A DNA stretch of 8,725 bases from Verrucomicrobiales bacterium (GCA_003527555.1 DPWT01000109.1:1-8725); one strand, 5' to 3'; positions 1 through 5,680 are shown, numbered from the stretch's first letter. A program made the numbers and translations. The notes: a model not told the origin generated them from the letters alone.

Positions 1-1403
1 ATAAAATTTGGGACGCACACGCTGTATCAGAAGTCAAAGATGGGCCCACCCAGCTTTACATTGATCGTCAGTTCGCCCACGAGGTTACTTCCCCACAAGC
101 TTTTAATGGGCTTAGAGAGCGTGGGCTTGGTGTGTTGCGGCCCAGTAAAACAACTGCCACACCGGACCACAACATACCTACTTGGAACCAGGACAAGCCA
201 ATCACTGACCCCATTTCCAAATTTCAGGTTGAGACCCTAACGAAGAACTGTGAGGAATATGGGATCACGCTCTATGGCCTAGGAAACAACAAAAATGGTA
301 TTGTTCACGTTGTGGGACCAGAAAATGGCTACACACTTCCAGGAATGACTATCGTTTGTGGTGACAGCCACACCTCCACACACGGAGCCTTCGGTACGAT
401 TGCTTTTGGTATCGGCACCAGCGAAGTGGAAATGGTTCTGGCTAGCCAGTGTATCCTTCAGCCGCGGCCTCAGCGTATGCTCATTAATATCGATGGTGAT
501 CTGGACGAGGGGGTGGCATCCAAAGACATCATTCTCTACATCATCGCCCAGCTATCCACGGGTGGCGCCACCGGATACTTTGTTGAGTTTGCAGGATCTG
601 CCATTAGGGCACTCTCCATGGAGGCGCGCATGACACTCTGCAACATGAGTATCGAAATGGGTGCGCGTGGTGGGCTTATCGCCCCGGACCAGACGACTTT
701 TGACTACATTGAAGGGCGTGAATTTGCCCCCAAAGGCGAAGATTGGGAAAAGGCGCTTGAGTATTGGGCAACTTTGAAAACTGACGAAGGCGCTGAGTTC
801 GATAAAACATTCAACTTCAATGCCTCTGATATCGAGCCGATGATCACCTACGGCACCAACCCAGGAATGGGAGTTGGCATCACAGGTTCCATTCCCACAC
901 TTGGTGACATTGATGAAGCAGGTCAGGCGTCCTTTAAGCAGTCGATGGATTACATGGGATTCCAACCCGGCGATCAGATGATTGGTAAAAAAATCGATTA
1001 TGTATTTGTCGGTTCATGCACTAATGGACGCATTGAAGACCTTCGAACCTTTTGTGACTTCATCAAGGGAAAGAAAAAAGCTGACCATGTTACCGCCTGG
1101 ATCGTTCCCGGTAGTCGCCGCGTGGAGAAGCAAGCCCAGGAAGAGGGTCTAATCAAAATCATGACCGATGCCGGTTTCGTGATGCGTCAGCCAGGCTGTT
1201 CCGCCTGCTTGGCTATGAACGACGACAAAGTTCCTGCAGGTCTCTACAGCGTTTCCACATCGAACCGTAACTTTGAGGGTCGTCAAGGGCCCGGCGCCAG
1301 AACTCTACTCGCGAGCGTGCTCACCGCTGCAGCAGCAGCTGTGACTGGAGAGGTGACCGACCCTCGCACGCTCCTCGAATCATCAGAACCTGCACTTGTC
1401 TAA
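1..1403 (+). CDS. leuC: 3-isopropylmalate dehydratase large subunit LeuC (5' partial)
   Basis: Large subunit of isopropylmalate isomerase, an aconitase-family [4Fe-4S] enzyme. It converts 2-isopropylmalate to 3-isopropylmalate in leucine synthesis and can act on citramalate in the pyruvate route to isoleucine. The frame is open from the window edge: the first full codons (from position 3) read [10 protein letters not shown], matching the LeuC N-terminus, so only about 6-8 residues are missing. The internal ATG at 132 is therefore not the start. About 466 residues are visible, the family's normal length. Visible motifs are [17 protein letters not shown], the first cluster cysteine in [12 protein letters not shown] (codon at 1017), the other two in [10 protein letters not shown] (codons at 1197 and 1206), and [17 protein letters not shown] near the end. 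All three cluster ligands are intact and no frameshift is seen. leuD follows after 19 nt, so the subunits are probably cotranscribed. Confidence 0.97.
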   Translation, partial: KIWDAHAVSEVKDGPTQLYIDRQFAHEVTSPQAFNGLRERGLGVLRPSKTTATPDHNIPTWNQDKPITDPISKFQVETLTKNCEEYGITLYGLGNNKNGIVHVVGPENGYTLPGMTIVCGDSHTSTHGAFGTIAFGIGTSEVEMVLASQCILQPRPQRMLINIDGDLDEGVASKDIILYIIAQLSTGGATGYFVEFAGSAIRALSMEARMTLCNMSIEMGARGGLIAPDQTTFDYIEGREFAPKGEDWEKALEYWATLKTDEGAEFDKTFNFNASDIEPMITYGTNPGMGVGITGSIPTLGDIDEAGQASFKQSMDYMGFQPGDQMIGKKIDYVFVGSCTNGRIEDLRTFCDFIKGKKKADHVTAWIVPGSRRVEKQAQEEGLIKIMTDAGFVMRQPGCSACLAMNDDKVPAGLYSVSTSNRNFEGRQGPGARTLLASVLTAAAAAVTGEVTDPRTLLESSEPALV

Positions 1404-1422
1404 CCCCTTTACCTTCACAAAC

Positions 1423-2019
1423 ATGGCTATCGAAAAATTTCTAACTGTCACGTCCACTTGCATTCCACTTCCTATTGAGAATGTGGATACCGATCAAATC
1501 ATCCCAGCACGCTTCCTCAAGGCAACGACAAAGGAAGGTTTTGGCGACAATCTCTTCCGCGACTGGCGCTATGATAAACAAGATCAACCCAAACCTGATT
1601 TTGTACTCAACGATCCCACTTATAGCGGTGAGATCTTTGTTGGAGGCAAGAACTTCGGTAGTGGATCGAGCCGAGAGCACGCTGCTTGGGCGATTGCTGG
1701 TTACGGATTACGCGTTGTGGTTTCCAGTTTCTTTGCTGATATCTTCAAAGGTAATGCACTCAACAATGGTGTGCTGCCTGTGCAGGTTTCAGAGGAATTC
1801 CTCGCCAAACTTTTCGTGGCGATCGATGCCGACGCAAAAACTGCCATCACCGTCAACCTTCCCGATCAAACGATCACCATCGATGCCACAGGTGACTCTG
1901 AAGGTTTTGATATTAATCCTTACAAGAAAAACTGCCTGCTGAATGGCTACGATGACATCGACTACCTCTTGAGCAATAAGGATAAGATTGAAGAGTGGGA
2001 AAAAACCAGCTTCTATTAG
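1423..2019 (+). CDS. leuD: 3-isopropylmalate dehydratase small subunit LeuD
   Basis: Small (swivel-domain) subunit that completes the isopropylmalate isomerase active site with LeuC in the cytoplasm. The 198-residue product is of normal length for LeuD. It shows the N-terminal [12 protein letters not shown] segment (residues 21-32) and the substrate-loop signature [18 protein letters not shown] (about 74-91), followed by [21 protein letters not shown] chose the ATG at 1423 because [11 protein letters not shown] aligns with the usual LeuD N-terminus. A TTG at 1396 is in frame but overlaps the leuC stop and would add nine unconserved residues. There is no clear Shine-Dalgarno sequence, so translation may be coupled to leuC. 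Its stop is 23 nt upstream of the inverted repeat that begins the GxxExxY cassette. Confidence 0.96.
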   Translation: MAIEKFLTVTSTCIPLPIENVDTDQIIPARFLKATTKEGFGDNLFRDWRYDKQDQPKPDFVLNDPTYSGEIFVGGKNFGSGSSREHAAWAIAGYGLRVVVSSFFADIFKGNALNNGVLPVQVSEEFLAKLFVAIDADAKTAITVNLPDQTITIDATGDSEGFDINPYKKNCLLNGYDDIDYLLSNKDKIEEWEKTSFY

Positions 2020-2042
2020 GAAGCTGTCATAGCAAAGTATTG

Positions 2043-2070
2043 GACAGGATTAACAGGATGACTTTGATTT
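2043..2070 (+). repeat. Left inverted repeat of GxxExxY cassette
   Basis: The outer 20 nt, GACAGGATTAACAGGATGAC (2043-2062), are the exact reverse complement of 2496-2515. Extending inward to 2070 gives 27 of 28 matches. The repeat also contains ACAGGAT twice at a 9-bp spacing. The probable start codon of the GxxExxY gene (ATG at 2058) lies within it, and an AGG 9 nt upstream in the same repeat could serve as a weak ribosome binding site. Confidence 0.9.
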
Positions 2071-2480
2071 TTCCGATGGAAGATAAGCTGACAGAAACTG
2101 TGATTGGTTGTGCGATGAAAGTTCATCGTTCACTAGGCGCAGGTTTTCTTGAAAGTGTCTATGCTAATGCTCTTGCTCACGAGCTTGGAAAAACCGGCAT
2201 CTCCTACCAAAGAGAAACACCCATCAACGTCGTTTATGATGATACCGTGGTGGGTGAATTCCGCTCTGATTTTCAAATTGAAAACCAACTAATTATTGAA
2301 CTTAAAGCTGTGGAATCCATATTGCCAGTTCACGAAGTTCAAGTGGTCAACTATCTCACCGCGACAAATCTAGACGTTGGCCTCCTCATTAACTTCGGCT
2401 CCAGTAGCCTCCAATTCAAGAGAAAGCACCGCCGAAAAAGCCAGGATCAGCCTGCATTACCTATCAGACTCAGGAAATAG
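2058..2480 (+). CDS. GxxExxY family protein, PD-(D/E)XK nuclease-like
   Basis: Small protein of the GxxExxY family, whose members belong to the PD-(D/E)XK nuclease superfamily; the biological role is not established. From the ATG at 2058 it has 140 residues. The naming motif is G29-F-L-E32-S-V-Y35, inside HRSLGAGFLESVYANAL. The nuclease-like core is visible as D71 (EFRSDF), E81-L-K83 (LIIELKAVE) and Q95/Y99 (HEVQVVNYL), then GLLINFGS, so the catalytic pattern looks intact. The start is uncertain. The ATG at 2076 (MEDKLTETVIG, 134 residues) fits the conserved core. The ATG at 2058 lies in the left repeat with an AGG 9 nt upstream, and I prefer it. An ATG at 1995 would overlap leuD and is unlikely. 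The gene ends in tandem TAG stops, 7 nt before the extended right repeat. No partner gene is adjacent, and the metabolic neighbours look like an insertion context. Confidence 0.9.
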   Translation: MTLIFPMEDKLTETVIGCAMKVHRSLGAGFLESVYANALAHELGKTGISYQRETPINVVYDDTVVGEFRSDFQIENQLIIELKAVESILPVHEVQVVNYLTATNLDVGLLINFGSSSLQFKRKHRRKSQDQPALPIRLRK

Positions 2481-2487
2481 TAGCACC

Positions 2488-2515
2488 AAATCATAGTCAT
2501 CCTGTTAATCCTGTC
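2488..2515 (-). repeat. Right inverted repeat of GxxExxY cassette
   Basis: Reverse complement of the left repeat: GTCATCCTGTTAATCCTGTC at 2496-2515 is a perfect 20-nt match, extending to 27/28 from 2488. It is followed outside by a run of eight A residues (2516-2523), with no equivalent outside the left copy. In an RNA covering the cassette the two copies could form a 28-bp stem, apart from the one mismatch, enclosing the gene. Confidence 0.9.
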
Positions 2516-2535
2516 AAAAAAAACACTCTCCTATT

Positions 2536-4050
2536 ATGCAAATTGAAATCATGGACACCACCCTACGGGATGGTGAACAGACCTCCGGGGTCTCTTTCTC
2601 TGCGCATGAAAAGCTGAGTCTCGCAAAGATTCTGCTACAAGATGTGAAGGTGGATCGCATCGAAGTGGCCTCCGCGAGGGTTTCCGAAGGGGAGTTCGAA
2701 TGCGTCAATGCTATCACTACTTGGGCAAAGAAAAACGGATTGATCGATCACGTCGAAGTGCTTGGTTTTGTTGATGGGAAAGTCTCCGTTGACTGGATCA
2801 CCAGCGCTGGTGGACGTGTCATCAACCTTCTTGCTAAAGGCTCTCAGCGACATGTTGAGCTTCAGTTGCGCAAAACACCCGAGCAGCACCTCGCTGACAT
2901 CAAGGAGTTGATTGCCTACGCCGATTCTCAGAATGTGGACGTCAACATCTACCTCGAAGACTGGTCGAATGGGATGATAAGCTCACCTGATTACGTATTC
3001 TTTATGGTGGATGGGCTAAAAGACACATCGATCAAACGCTTCATGCTGCCTGATACACTGGGTATTTTAAATCCAGACCAGACACTTGATTTCTGTTCAC
3101 AAATGATCACTCGCTACCCTGATCAGTGGTTCGATTTTCATTCGCACAACGATTACGATCTCGCTGCAGCAAATGTGTTCAATGCTTTGAAGGCAAAGGT
3201 TCACGGCGTCCATGCAACCGTCAATGGTATGGGTGAAAGAGCTGGTAATGTCCCGCTTTCCAGCGTTATTGGAGTGATCCATGATCAGCTCAAGCAATCG
3301 ACCAATATCGATGAAACCAGCATCAATAAAGTAAGCCGAGTTGTTGAGACATATTCAGGTGTTAGGATCCCTGCCAACAAGCCGGTGATCGGTGATTTTG
3401 TGTTTACCCAAACGGCGGGTATCCACGCCGATGGTGATTCCAAGGATAATCTTTACTACAATGGACTGCTGCCGGAACGCTTTGGGCGTACTCGCGAATA
3501 CGCGCTTGGCAAGACATCTGGAAAAGCAAACATCCAAAAGAACTTGGAGGAACTTGGTATGAGCCTCGAGCCAGACGATCTTAAACGTGTGACCCAGAGA
3601 ATCATCGAACTGGGTGATAAAAAGGAAAGAGTGACCAAGGAAGACCTGCCATTTATCATCGCCGATGTACTTGGCACCACAACAGCGGGTAACGATATCG
3701 AAGTAGTGAACTACTCACTTTCACTCACCCAGGGGCTCAACCCCATCGCTACTGTGCGCCTCAGAATCAAAGGCGAGTTTTACCAGGAAACCAGCGTGGG
3801 CGACGGACAGTACAACGCCTTTGTCAAAGCTCTCTGGAAAATCTACAAGCGTCTCGATAAGAAACACCCTATCTTACAGGACTACTCGGTGACGATTCCT
3901 CCTGGTGGACACACGGATGCCCTCGTGGAGACGACGATTCTCTGGGATATGGACGGTAAGAGGTTCAAAACCAGAGGCTTGGATGCCGATCAGACGGAGG
4001 CCGCCATTCAAGCGACCATTAAGATGCTCAATATCATTGAGGAATTTTAG
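2536..4050 (+). CDS. cimA: (R)-citramalate synthase / 2-isopropylmalate synthase family enzyme
   Basis: DRE-TIM metallolyase that condenses acetyl-CoA with a 2-oxo acid. The 504-residue protein has a TIM barrel with TTLRDGEQTSGVSFS (R11, D12), metal-binding HSHND (H202, H204), GMGERAGN (231-238) and TQTAGIHADGD (H297). A C-terminal LeuA-type regulatory domain covers about 375-500 (GDGQYNAF, PPGGHTDALVET). By recall it aligns almost without gaps to Leptospira interrogans CimA with a numbering offset of 5. The residues recalled as lining that enzyme's pyruvate pocket (L81, L104, Y144) appear here as L76, L99 and Y139. This favours pyruvate over 2-oxoisovalerate, giving citramalate for isoleucine synthesis with LeuCD. 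Automatic annotation may say leuA, and 2-isopropylmalate synthase remains possible. The regulatory domain suggests feedback inhibition, in Leptospira by isoleucine. The start follows the cassette by 20 nt with no clear Shine-Dalgarno sequence. Confidence 0.85.
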   Translation: MQIEIMDTTLRDGEQTSGVSFSAHEKLSLAKILLQDVKVDRIEVASARVSEGEFECVNAITTWAKKNGLIDHVEVLGFVDGKVSVDWITSAGGRVINLLAKGSQRHVELQLRKTPEQHLADIKELIAYADSQNVDVNIYLEDWSNGMISSPDYVFFMVDGLKDTSIKRFMLPDTLGILNPDQTLDFCSQMITRYPDQWFDFHSHNDYDLAAANVFNALKAKVHGVHATVNGMGERAGNVPLSSVIGVIHDQLKQSTNIDETSINKVSRVVETYSGVRIPANKPVIGDFVFTQTAGIHADGDSKDNLYYNGLLPERFGRTREYALGKTSGKANIQKNLEELGMSLEPDDLKRVTQRIIELGDKKERVTKEDLPFIIADVLGTTTAGNDIEVVNYSLSLTQGLNPIATVRLRIKGEFYQETSVGDGQYNAFVKALWKIYKRLDKKHPILQDYSVTIPPGGHTDALVETTILWDMDGKRFKTRGLDADQTEAAIQATIKMLNIIEEF

Positions 4051-4069
4051 CATCATCTGAAAAATCCTC

Positions 4070-4096
4070 TTGCCACCAGCCGCGCCGTGGGATAAC
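4070..4096 (+). promoter_or_regulatory. Possible promoter for tRNA-Ala
   Basis: TTGCCA (4070-4075) and GATAAC (4091-4096) are separated by 15 nt, shorter than the optimal 17. A C-rich discriminator-like segment (about 4097-4104) follows, as in many stable-RNA promoters. It lies in the gap between the citramalate synthase stop and the tRNA, but the match is weak. Confidence 0.25.
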
Positions 4097-4153
4097 TCCG
4101 CCTCCGCAGAACGTTTGCCGCCCAGCGGCGGTCGTGATGTGTGAAAGGAAAAA

Positions 4154-4226
4154 GGGGCATTAGCTCAGTTGGTAGAGCACCTGCATGGCATGCAGGGGGT
4201 CAGCGGTTCGAATCCGCTATGCTCCA
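4154..4226 (+). tRNA. tRNA-Ala (anticodon GGC)
   Basis: The 73-nt cloverleaf is complete. The acceptor stem GGGGCAT/ATGCTCC contains the G3-U70 wobble pair that identifies alanine tRNAs. The D arm is GCTC/GAGC with loop AGTTGGTA. The anticodon stem CCTGC/GCAGG encloses loop ATGGCAT with anticodon GGC (reads GCC and GCU). The variable region is 5 nt, and the T arm is AGCGG/CCGCT with loop TTCGAAT. A73 is followed by TTT, so the CCA end is not encoded and must be added by tRNA nucleotidyltransferase. Confidence 0.97.
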
Positions 4227-4259
4227 TTTCCCTTTTTGATTTCACCACTCGATTGATCC

Positions 4260-4293
4260 GCCGCGTGTTCACCCTGTAACAGGCGGCTTTTTT
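4260..4293 (+). terminator. Intrinsic terminator after tRNA-Ala
   Basis: Stem GCCGC (4260-4264) pairs with GCGGC (4283-4287). After one G-G mismatch, TGTT (4266-4269) pairs with AACA (4278-4281), leaving an 8-nt loop. Six T residues follow at 4288-4293. It should end the tRNA transcript. The rsfS start codon lies only 20 nt beyond the T-run. Confidence 0.75.
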
Positions 4294-4313
4294 ATCGGCA
4301 CTTACTCAGACTC

Positions 4314-4676
4314 ATGGCTATTGAAGGCAAAGAACTCGCCATCGCATGCGCTCGCGCAGCGGAGGAAATCCAAGCCGAGGACATTCGTGTTCTCGACCTC
4401 ACCGGTATTTCAACGCTCACAGATTTCATGGTCGTCTGCTCAGGCACGTCGTTACCCCACCTTCGTGCTGTTATGCGTGACGTGGAGAAGGTACTCATTG
4501 AGAAATACGAAGTCCGCCCAGAAAATGCTGAGGGCAATGCTGATTCGCGTTGGGTGGTGCTGGATTTTATCGATGTTATGGTGCACATCATGCATCAGGA
4601 AATGCGTGACCTTTACGGCCTCGAGGACCTCTGGGCTGGAGCCAAGGAGGTGCCTTTGGCAGAGAATGTGGAGTAG
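4314..4676 (+). CDS. rsfS: Ribosome silencing factor RsfS (YbeB/iojap)
   Basis: Cytoplasmic factor of the RsfS/YbeB/iojap family. It binds ribosomal protein uL14 on the large subunit and blocks subunit joining, which slows translation in stationary phase or starvation. The 120 residues are a full-length single domain: an N-terminal helix (ELAIACARAAEEIQAEDIRV), the strand-loop DLTGISTLTDFMVVCSGTS (about 28-46), and the diagnostic C-terminal half with DSRWVVLDFIDVMVHIMHQ (about 77-95) and REFYxLExLWA-like RDLYGLEDLWAGA (about 98-110). The ATG at 4314 gives the usual N-terminus. No Shine-Dalgarno sequence is evident. Only 20 nt separate it from the upstream terminator T-run, so expression may depend on terminator read-through or on a promoter buried in the tRNA trailer. 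The gene often sits beside nadD in other bacteria, but not here. Confidence 0.93.
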   Translation: MAIEGKELAIACARAAEEIQAEDIRVLDLTGISTLTDFMVVCSGTSLPHLRAVMRDVEKVLIEKYEVRPENAEGNADSRWVVLDFIDVMVHIMHQEMRDLYGLEDLWAGAKEVPLAENVE

Positions 4677-4710
4677 GTTCCTCTGTGGAATTGAATAAAT
4701 CGCCATCACT

Positions 4711-4716
4711 GGAGGT
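4711..4716 (+). promoter_or_regulatory. Strong ribosome binding site (GGAGGT)
   Basis: GGAGGT lies 9 nt upstream of the ATG at 4726. It is the best Shine-Dalgarno sequence in the window and fixes the start of the small repeat-protein gene. The other genes here show weak or no such sequence. Confidence 0.8.
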
Positions 4717-4725
4717 CGAATCCAC

Positions 4726-4974
4726 ATGGCAGCCAAAAATATCGATCTCTCAAAAATTCACGGGCGCATCCAATTCGTGCGCAGCTTTCCCGATTATAAA
4801 GTCAAGGTGGTGAATCATTTCCCCGATCTGAAAGTAAAAAAAGTCAGGCATTTTGCCAATAAACCGGGTCTTTGGAAAATCGTTACTAGTTGCCCAGACT
4901 ATAAGATTCAGATCGTTAACCATTTTCCAGATTTTAAGATCAAGTATGTAAACCACTTTCCCGGTGTGCCATAA
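4726..4974 (+). CDS. Small repeat protein of six FPD(Y/F)K-type 11-residue units
   Basis: I do not assign a function. The 82-residue protein consists of a short basic N-terminus (1-12) and six tandem units of about 11 residues with pattern x-K-(V/I)-x-x-V-(N/R)-(H/S)-F-P-D: 13-23, 24-34, 35-45, 46-58 (two residues longer, containing KPG), 59-69 and 70-80. Examples are YKVKVVNHFPD and YKIQIVNHFPD. Alternating hydrophobic and basic residues point to short beta strands joined by FPD turns, as in a small beta-repeat or solenoid fold; this is inference. No signal peptide or membrane segment is visible. The protein is lysine-rich, with a single cysteine (C56). The strong GGAGGT ribosome binding site and intact frame make it a real gene. 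It follows rsfS by 49 nt and may share its transcript, since no terminator lies between them. Similar small repeat proteins probably exist elsewhere as an unnamed family. Confidence 0.8.
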   Translation: MAAKNIDLSKIHGRIQFVRSFPDYKVKVVNHFPDLKVKKVRHFANKPGLWKIVTSCPDYKIQIVNHFPDFKIKYVNHFPGVP

Positions 4975-5191
4975 ATGTATAGTAACTTGCGAGTAAGCTG
5001 TTAATTGATACTGACTTTTGATGTTTTTCACTACGTGATCAATACTTAAGTCATTGATAGTATGGTGTTAATGGTATCGAGCTAGATGGGTGGGATGTGC
5101 TAGGTTTAAAGCACTTAACAACAGCTACTAACAGCCCTTGCGTATGATGAAGTTGATTTAAACAATATGTGAAACATCGTTTGATACCTGT

Positions 5192-5232
5192 TTGTCCACA
5201 ATAGGGACGATGTTATACACAAGTTATACACA
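5192..5232 (+). promoter_or_regulatory. DnaA-box array 1 (three boxes, + strand)
   Basis: TTGTCCACA (5192-5200) differs by one base from TTATCCACA. Two identical TTATACACA boxes follow (5213-5221 and 5224-5232), each a full match to TTATNCACA. Starts are 21 and 11 bp apart, about two turns and one turn of the helix, so all three face the same side of the DNA. Confidence 0.65.
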
Positions 5233-5313
5233 ACATTATTTGGCCCATGATGAGGCCGCATGACCAACCAGTGTGTGCAACTTGTTAATAAGCAGGATCT
5301 GCCGCGATGTAGT

Positions 5314-5344
5314 TGTGGATAATATGTGGACAGATTGTGAATTA
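5314..5344 (-). promoter_or_regulatory. DnaA-box array 2 (three boxes, - strand)
   Basis: On the minus strand, 5314-5322 reads TTATCCACA, the exact consensus. 5325-5333 reads CTGTCCACA and 5336-5344 reads TAATTCACA, each with two mismatches. Starts are exactly 11 bp apart. The array faces array 1 across about 80 bp. Confidence 0.6.
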
Positions 5345-5484
5345 TTCTTCGTTTCAAATTTAGCAACCTAGCAAGCTATCCCTCAGACTTGAGTAACGTG
5401 GGTTAGAACCGTACCGAAAAGGTTGGATAGGGCGCTTTGGGTAAAATTCTACGATGAATGTGCGGCAAGAAAATGGAACAAGCT

Positions 5485-5500
5485 TCTGCTCATTAGCAGA
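5485..5500. repeat. Small perfect hairpin in gene-free region
   Basis: TCTGCT and AGCAGA form a 6-bp stem around a CATT loop. It is followed by two GATC sites 8 bp apart (5499-5502 and 5507-5510). There is no T-run on either side, so it is not an intrinsic terminator; its role is unknown. Confidence 0.4.
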
Positions 5501-5621
5501 TCGCTTGATCGGAAAACTGGCAACATGATGTTGAGTTCGGTCTCGTGGATTGCGTTAACGTTCATCAATCATGAGGCTTCTGTGGTCACCTGATGTAACT
5601 AAAAATTAGTCTCTTTAGAGG

Positions 5622-5650
5622 TTGACCCAAAGTGTGTTGTTGTGTACTAA
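5622..5650 (+). promoter_or_regulatory. Candidate promoter of mraZ/division cluster
   Basis: TTGACC (5622-5627, five of six to TTGACA) and TACTAA (5645-5650, three of six to TATAAT) are 17 nt apart. Initiation would fall near 5657, leaving an untranslated leader of about 24 nt before the mraZ ATG at 5681. The -10 element is weak. The spacer and -10 are overlapped by the putative MraZ operator. Confidence 0.45.
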
Positions 5651-5658
5651 AGTGACCT
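5629..5658 (+). promoter_or_regulatory. Putative MraZ operator, 10-bp phased AAAGTG repeats
   Basis: Three consecutive 10-bp units read AAAGTGTGTT (5629-5638), GTTGTGTACT (5639-5648) and AAAGTGACCT (5649-5658). The outer two carry AAAGTG and the middle one keeps the GTGT core in the same register. The MraZ operator reported in Mollicutes is a tandem AAAGTG(T/G)N3 repeat, also of 10 bp, upstream of mraZ. The position across the promoter spacer and -10 fits autorepression. Confidence 0.5.
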
Positions 5659-5680
5659 AATAAAGCTAATCAGTGTATTA

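Larger units (their letters stand above)
2043..2515 (+). mobile_element. GxxExxY cassette bounded by inverted repeats
   Basis: A compact 473-bp unit between leuD and the citramalate synthase gene. It consists of one small PD-(D/E)XK-like gene flanked by a perfect 20-bp inverted repeat (27/28 when extended inward). The cassette ends 20 nt before the next start codon and begins 23 nt after the leuD stop, so without it the two metabolic genes would be about 43 nt apart, an ordinary operon gap. This suggests insertion into a pre-existing operon. No transposase, integrase or convincing target-site duplication is seen. Calling it mobile is inference from structure and context. Confidence 0.55.
4975..5680. 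other. Long gene-free region, candidate replication origin (oriC)
   Basis: About 700 nt without a credible gene on either strand; the short minus-strand open frames here lack family features and good start context. The middle (5192-5344) contains six DnaA-box-like 9-mers in two opposing arrays. A/T-rich stretches that could unwind lie to the left (about 5145-5172) and directly right of the second array (about 5337-5362). An 8-bp inverted repeat (AACATCGT 5173-5180, ACGATGTT 5207-5214) encloses the first box. GATC occurs at 5037-5040, 5499-5502 and 5507-5510. The last 60 nt hold the candidate mraZ promoter and operator. Together this resembles a bacterial oriC, but no dnaA, dnaN or gidA neighbour is present. 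A DnaA-titration or DnaA-regulated site is the main alternative. Confidence 0.5.

Noticed and set aside
40..240. 66-residue + strand open frame at the left edge
   Set aside because: It overlaps leuC in another frame and has no family features.
552..965. 137-residue minus-strand open frame inside leuC
   Set aside because: It is antisense to a fully conserved coding region, with no recognisable domain or ribosome binding site.
132..1403. ATG at 132 as the leuC start
   Set aside because: The same frame is open to the window edge and encodes the conserved LeuC N-terminus ([23 protein letters not shown]) upstream of 132; the gene is simply cut by the edge.
2010..2540. Target-site duplication around the GxxExxY cassette (CTATTA near 2013 and 2531)
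   Set aside because: The similarity is short, not adjacent to the repeat ends, and lies in the leuD end and the next gene's leader; it is probably chance.
4117..4129. GC-rich hairpin (GCCGC-CCA-GCGGC) as terminator of the leu operon
   Set aside because: There is no T-run after it on the + strand; it more likely lies in the tRNA leader. No clear terminator for the operon was found.
4750..5031. 93-residue minus-strand open frame over the repeat protein
   Set aside because: It is antisense to the small repeat gene, which has a strong ribosome binding site; the repeats in the antisense product merely reflect the sense repeats.
5110..5134. DnaA-trio-like TAGTAG on the minus strand as origin-unwinding element
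   Set aside because: Only two triplets are clear and they lie about 60 bp from the nearest DnaA box, not next to it as in known origins.
5115..5366. 83-residue minus-strand open frame across the DnaA-box region
   Set aside because: It crosses the boxes, lacks a domain or Shine-Dalgarno sequence, and is of a length expected by chance.
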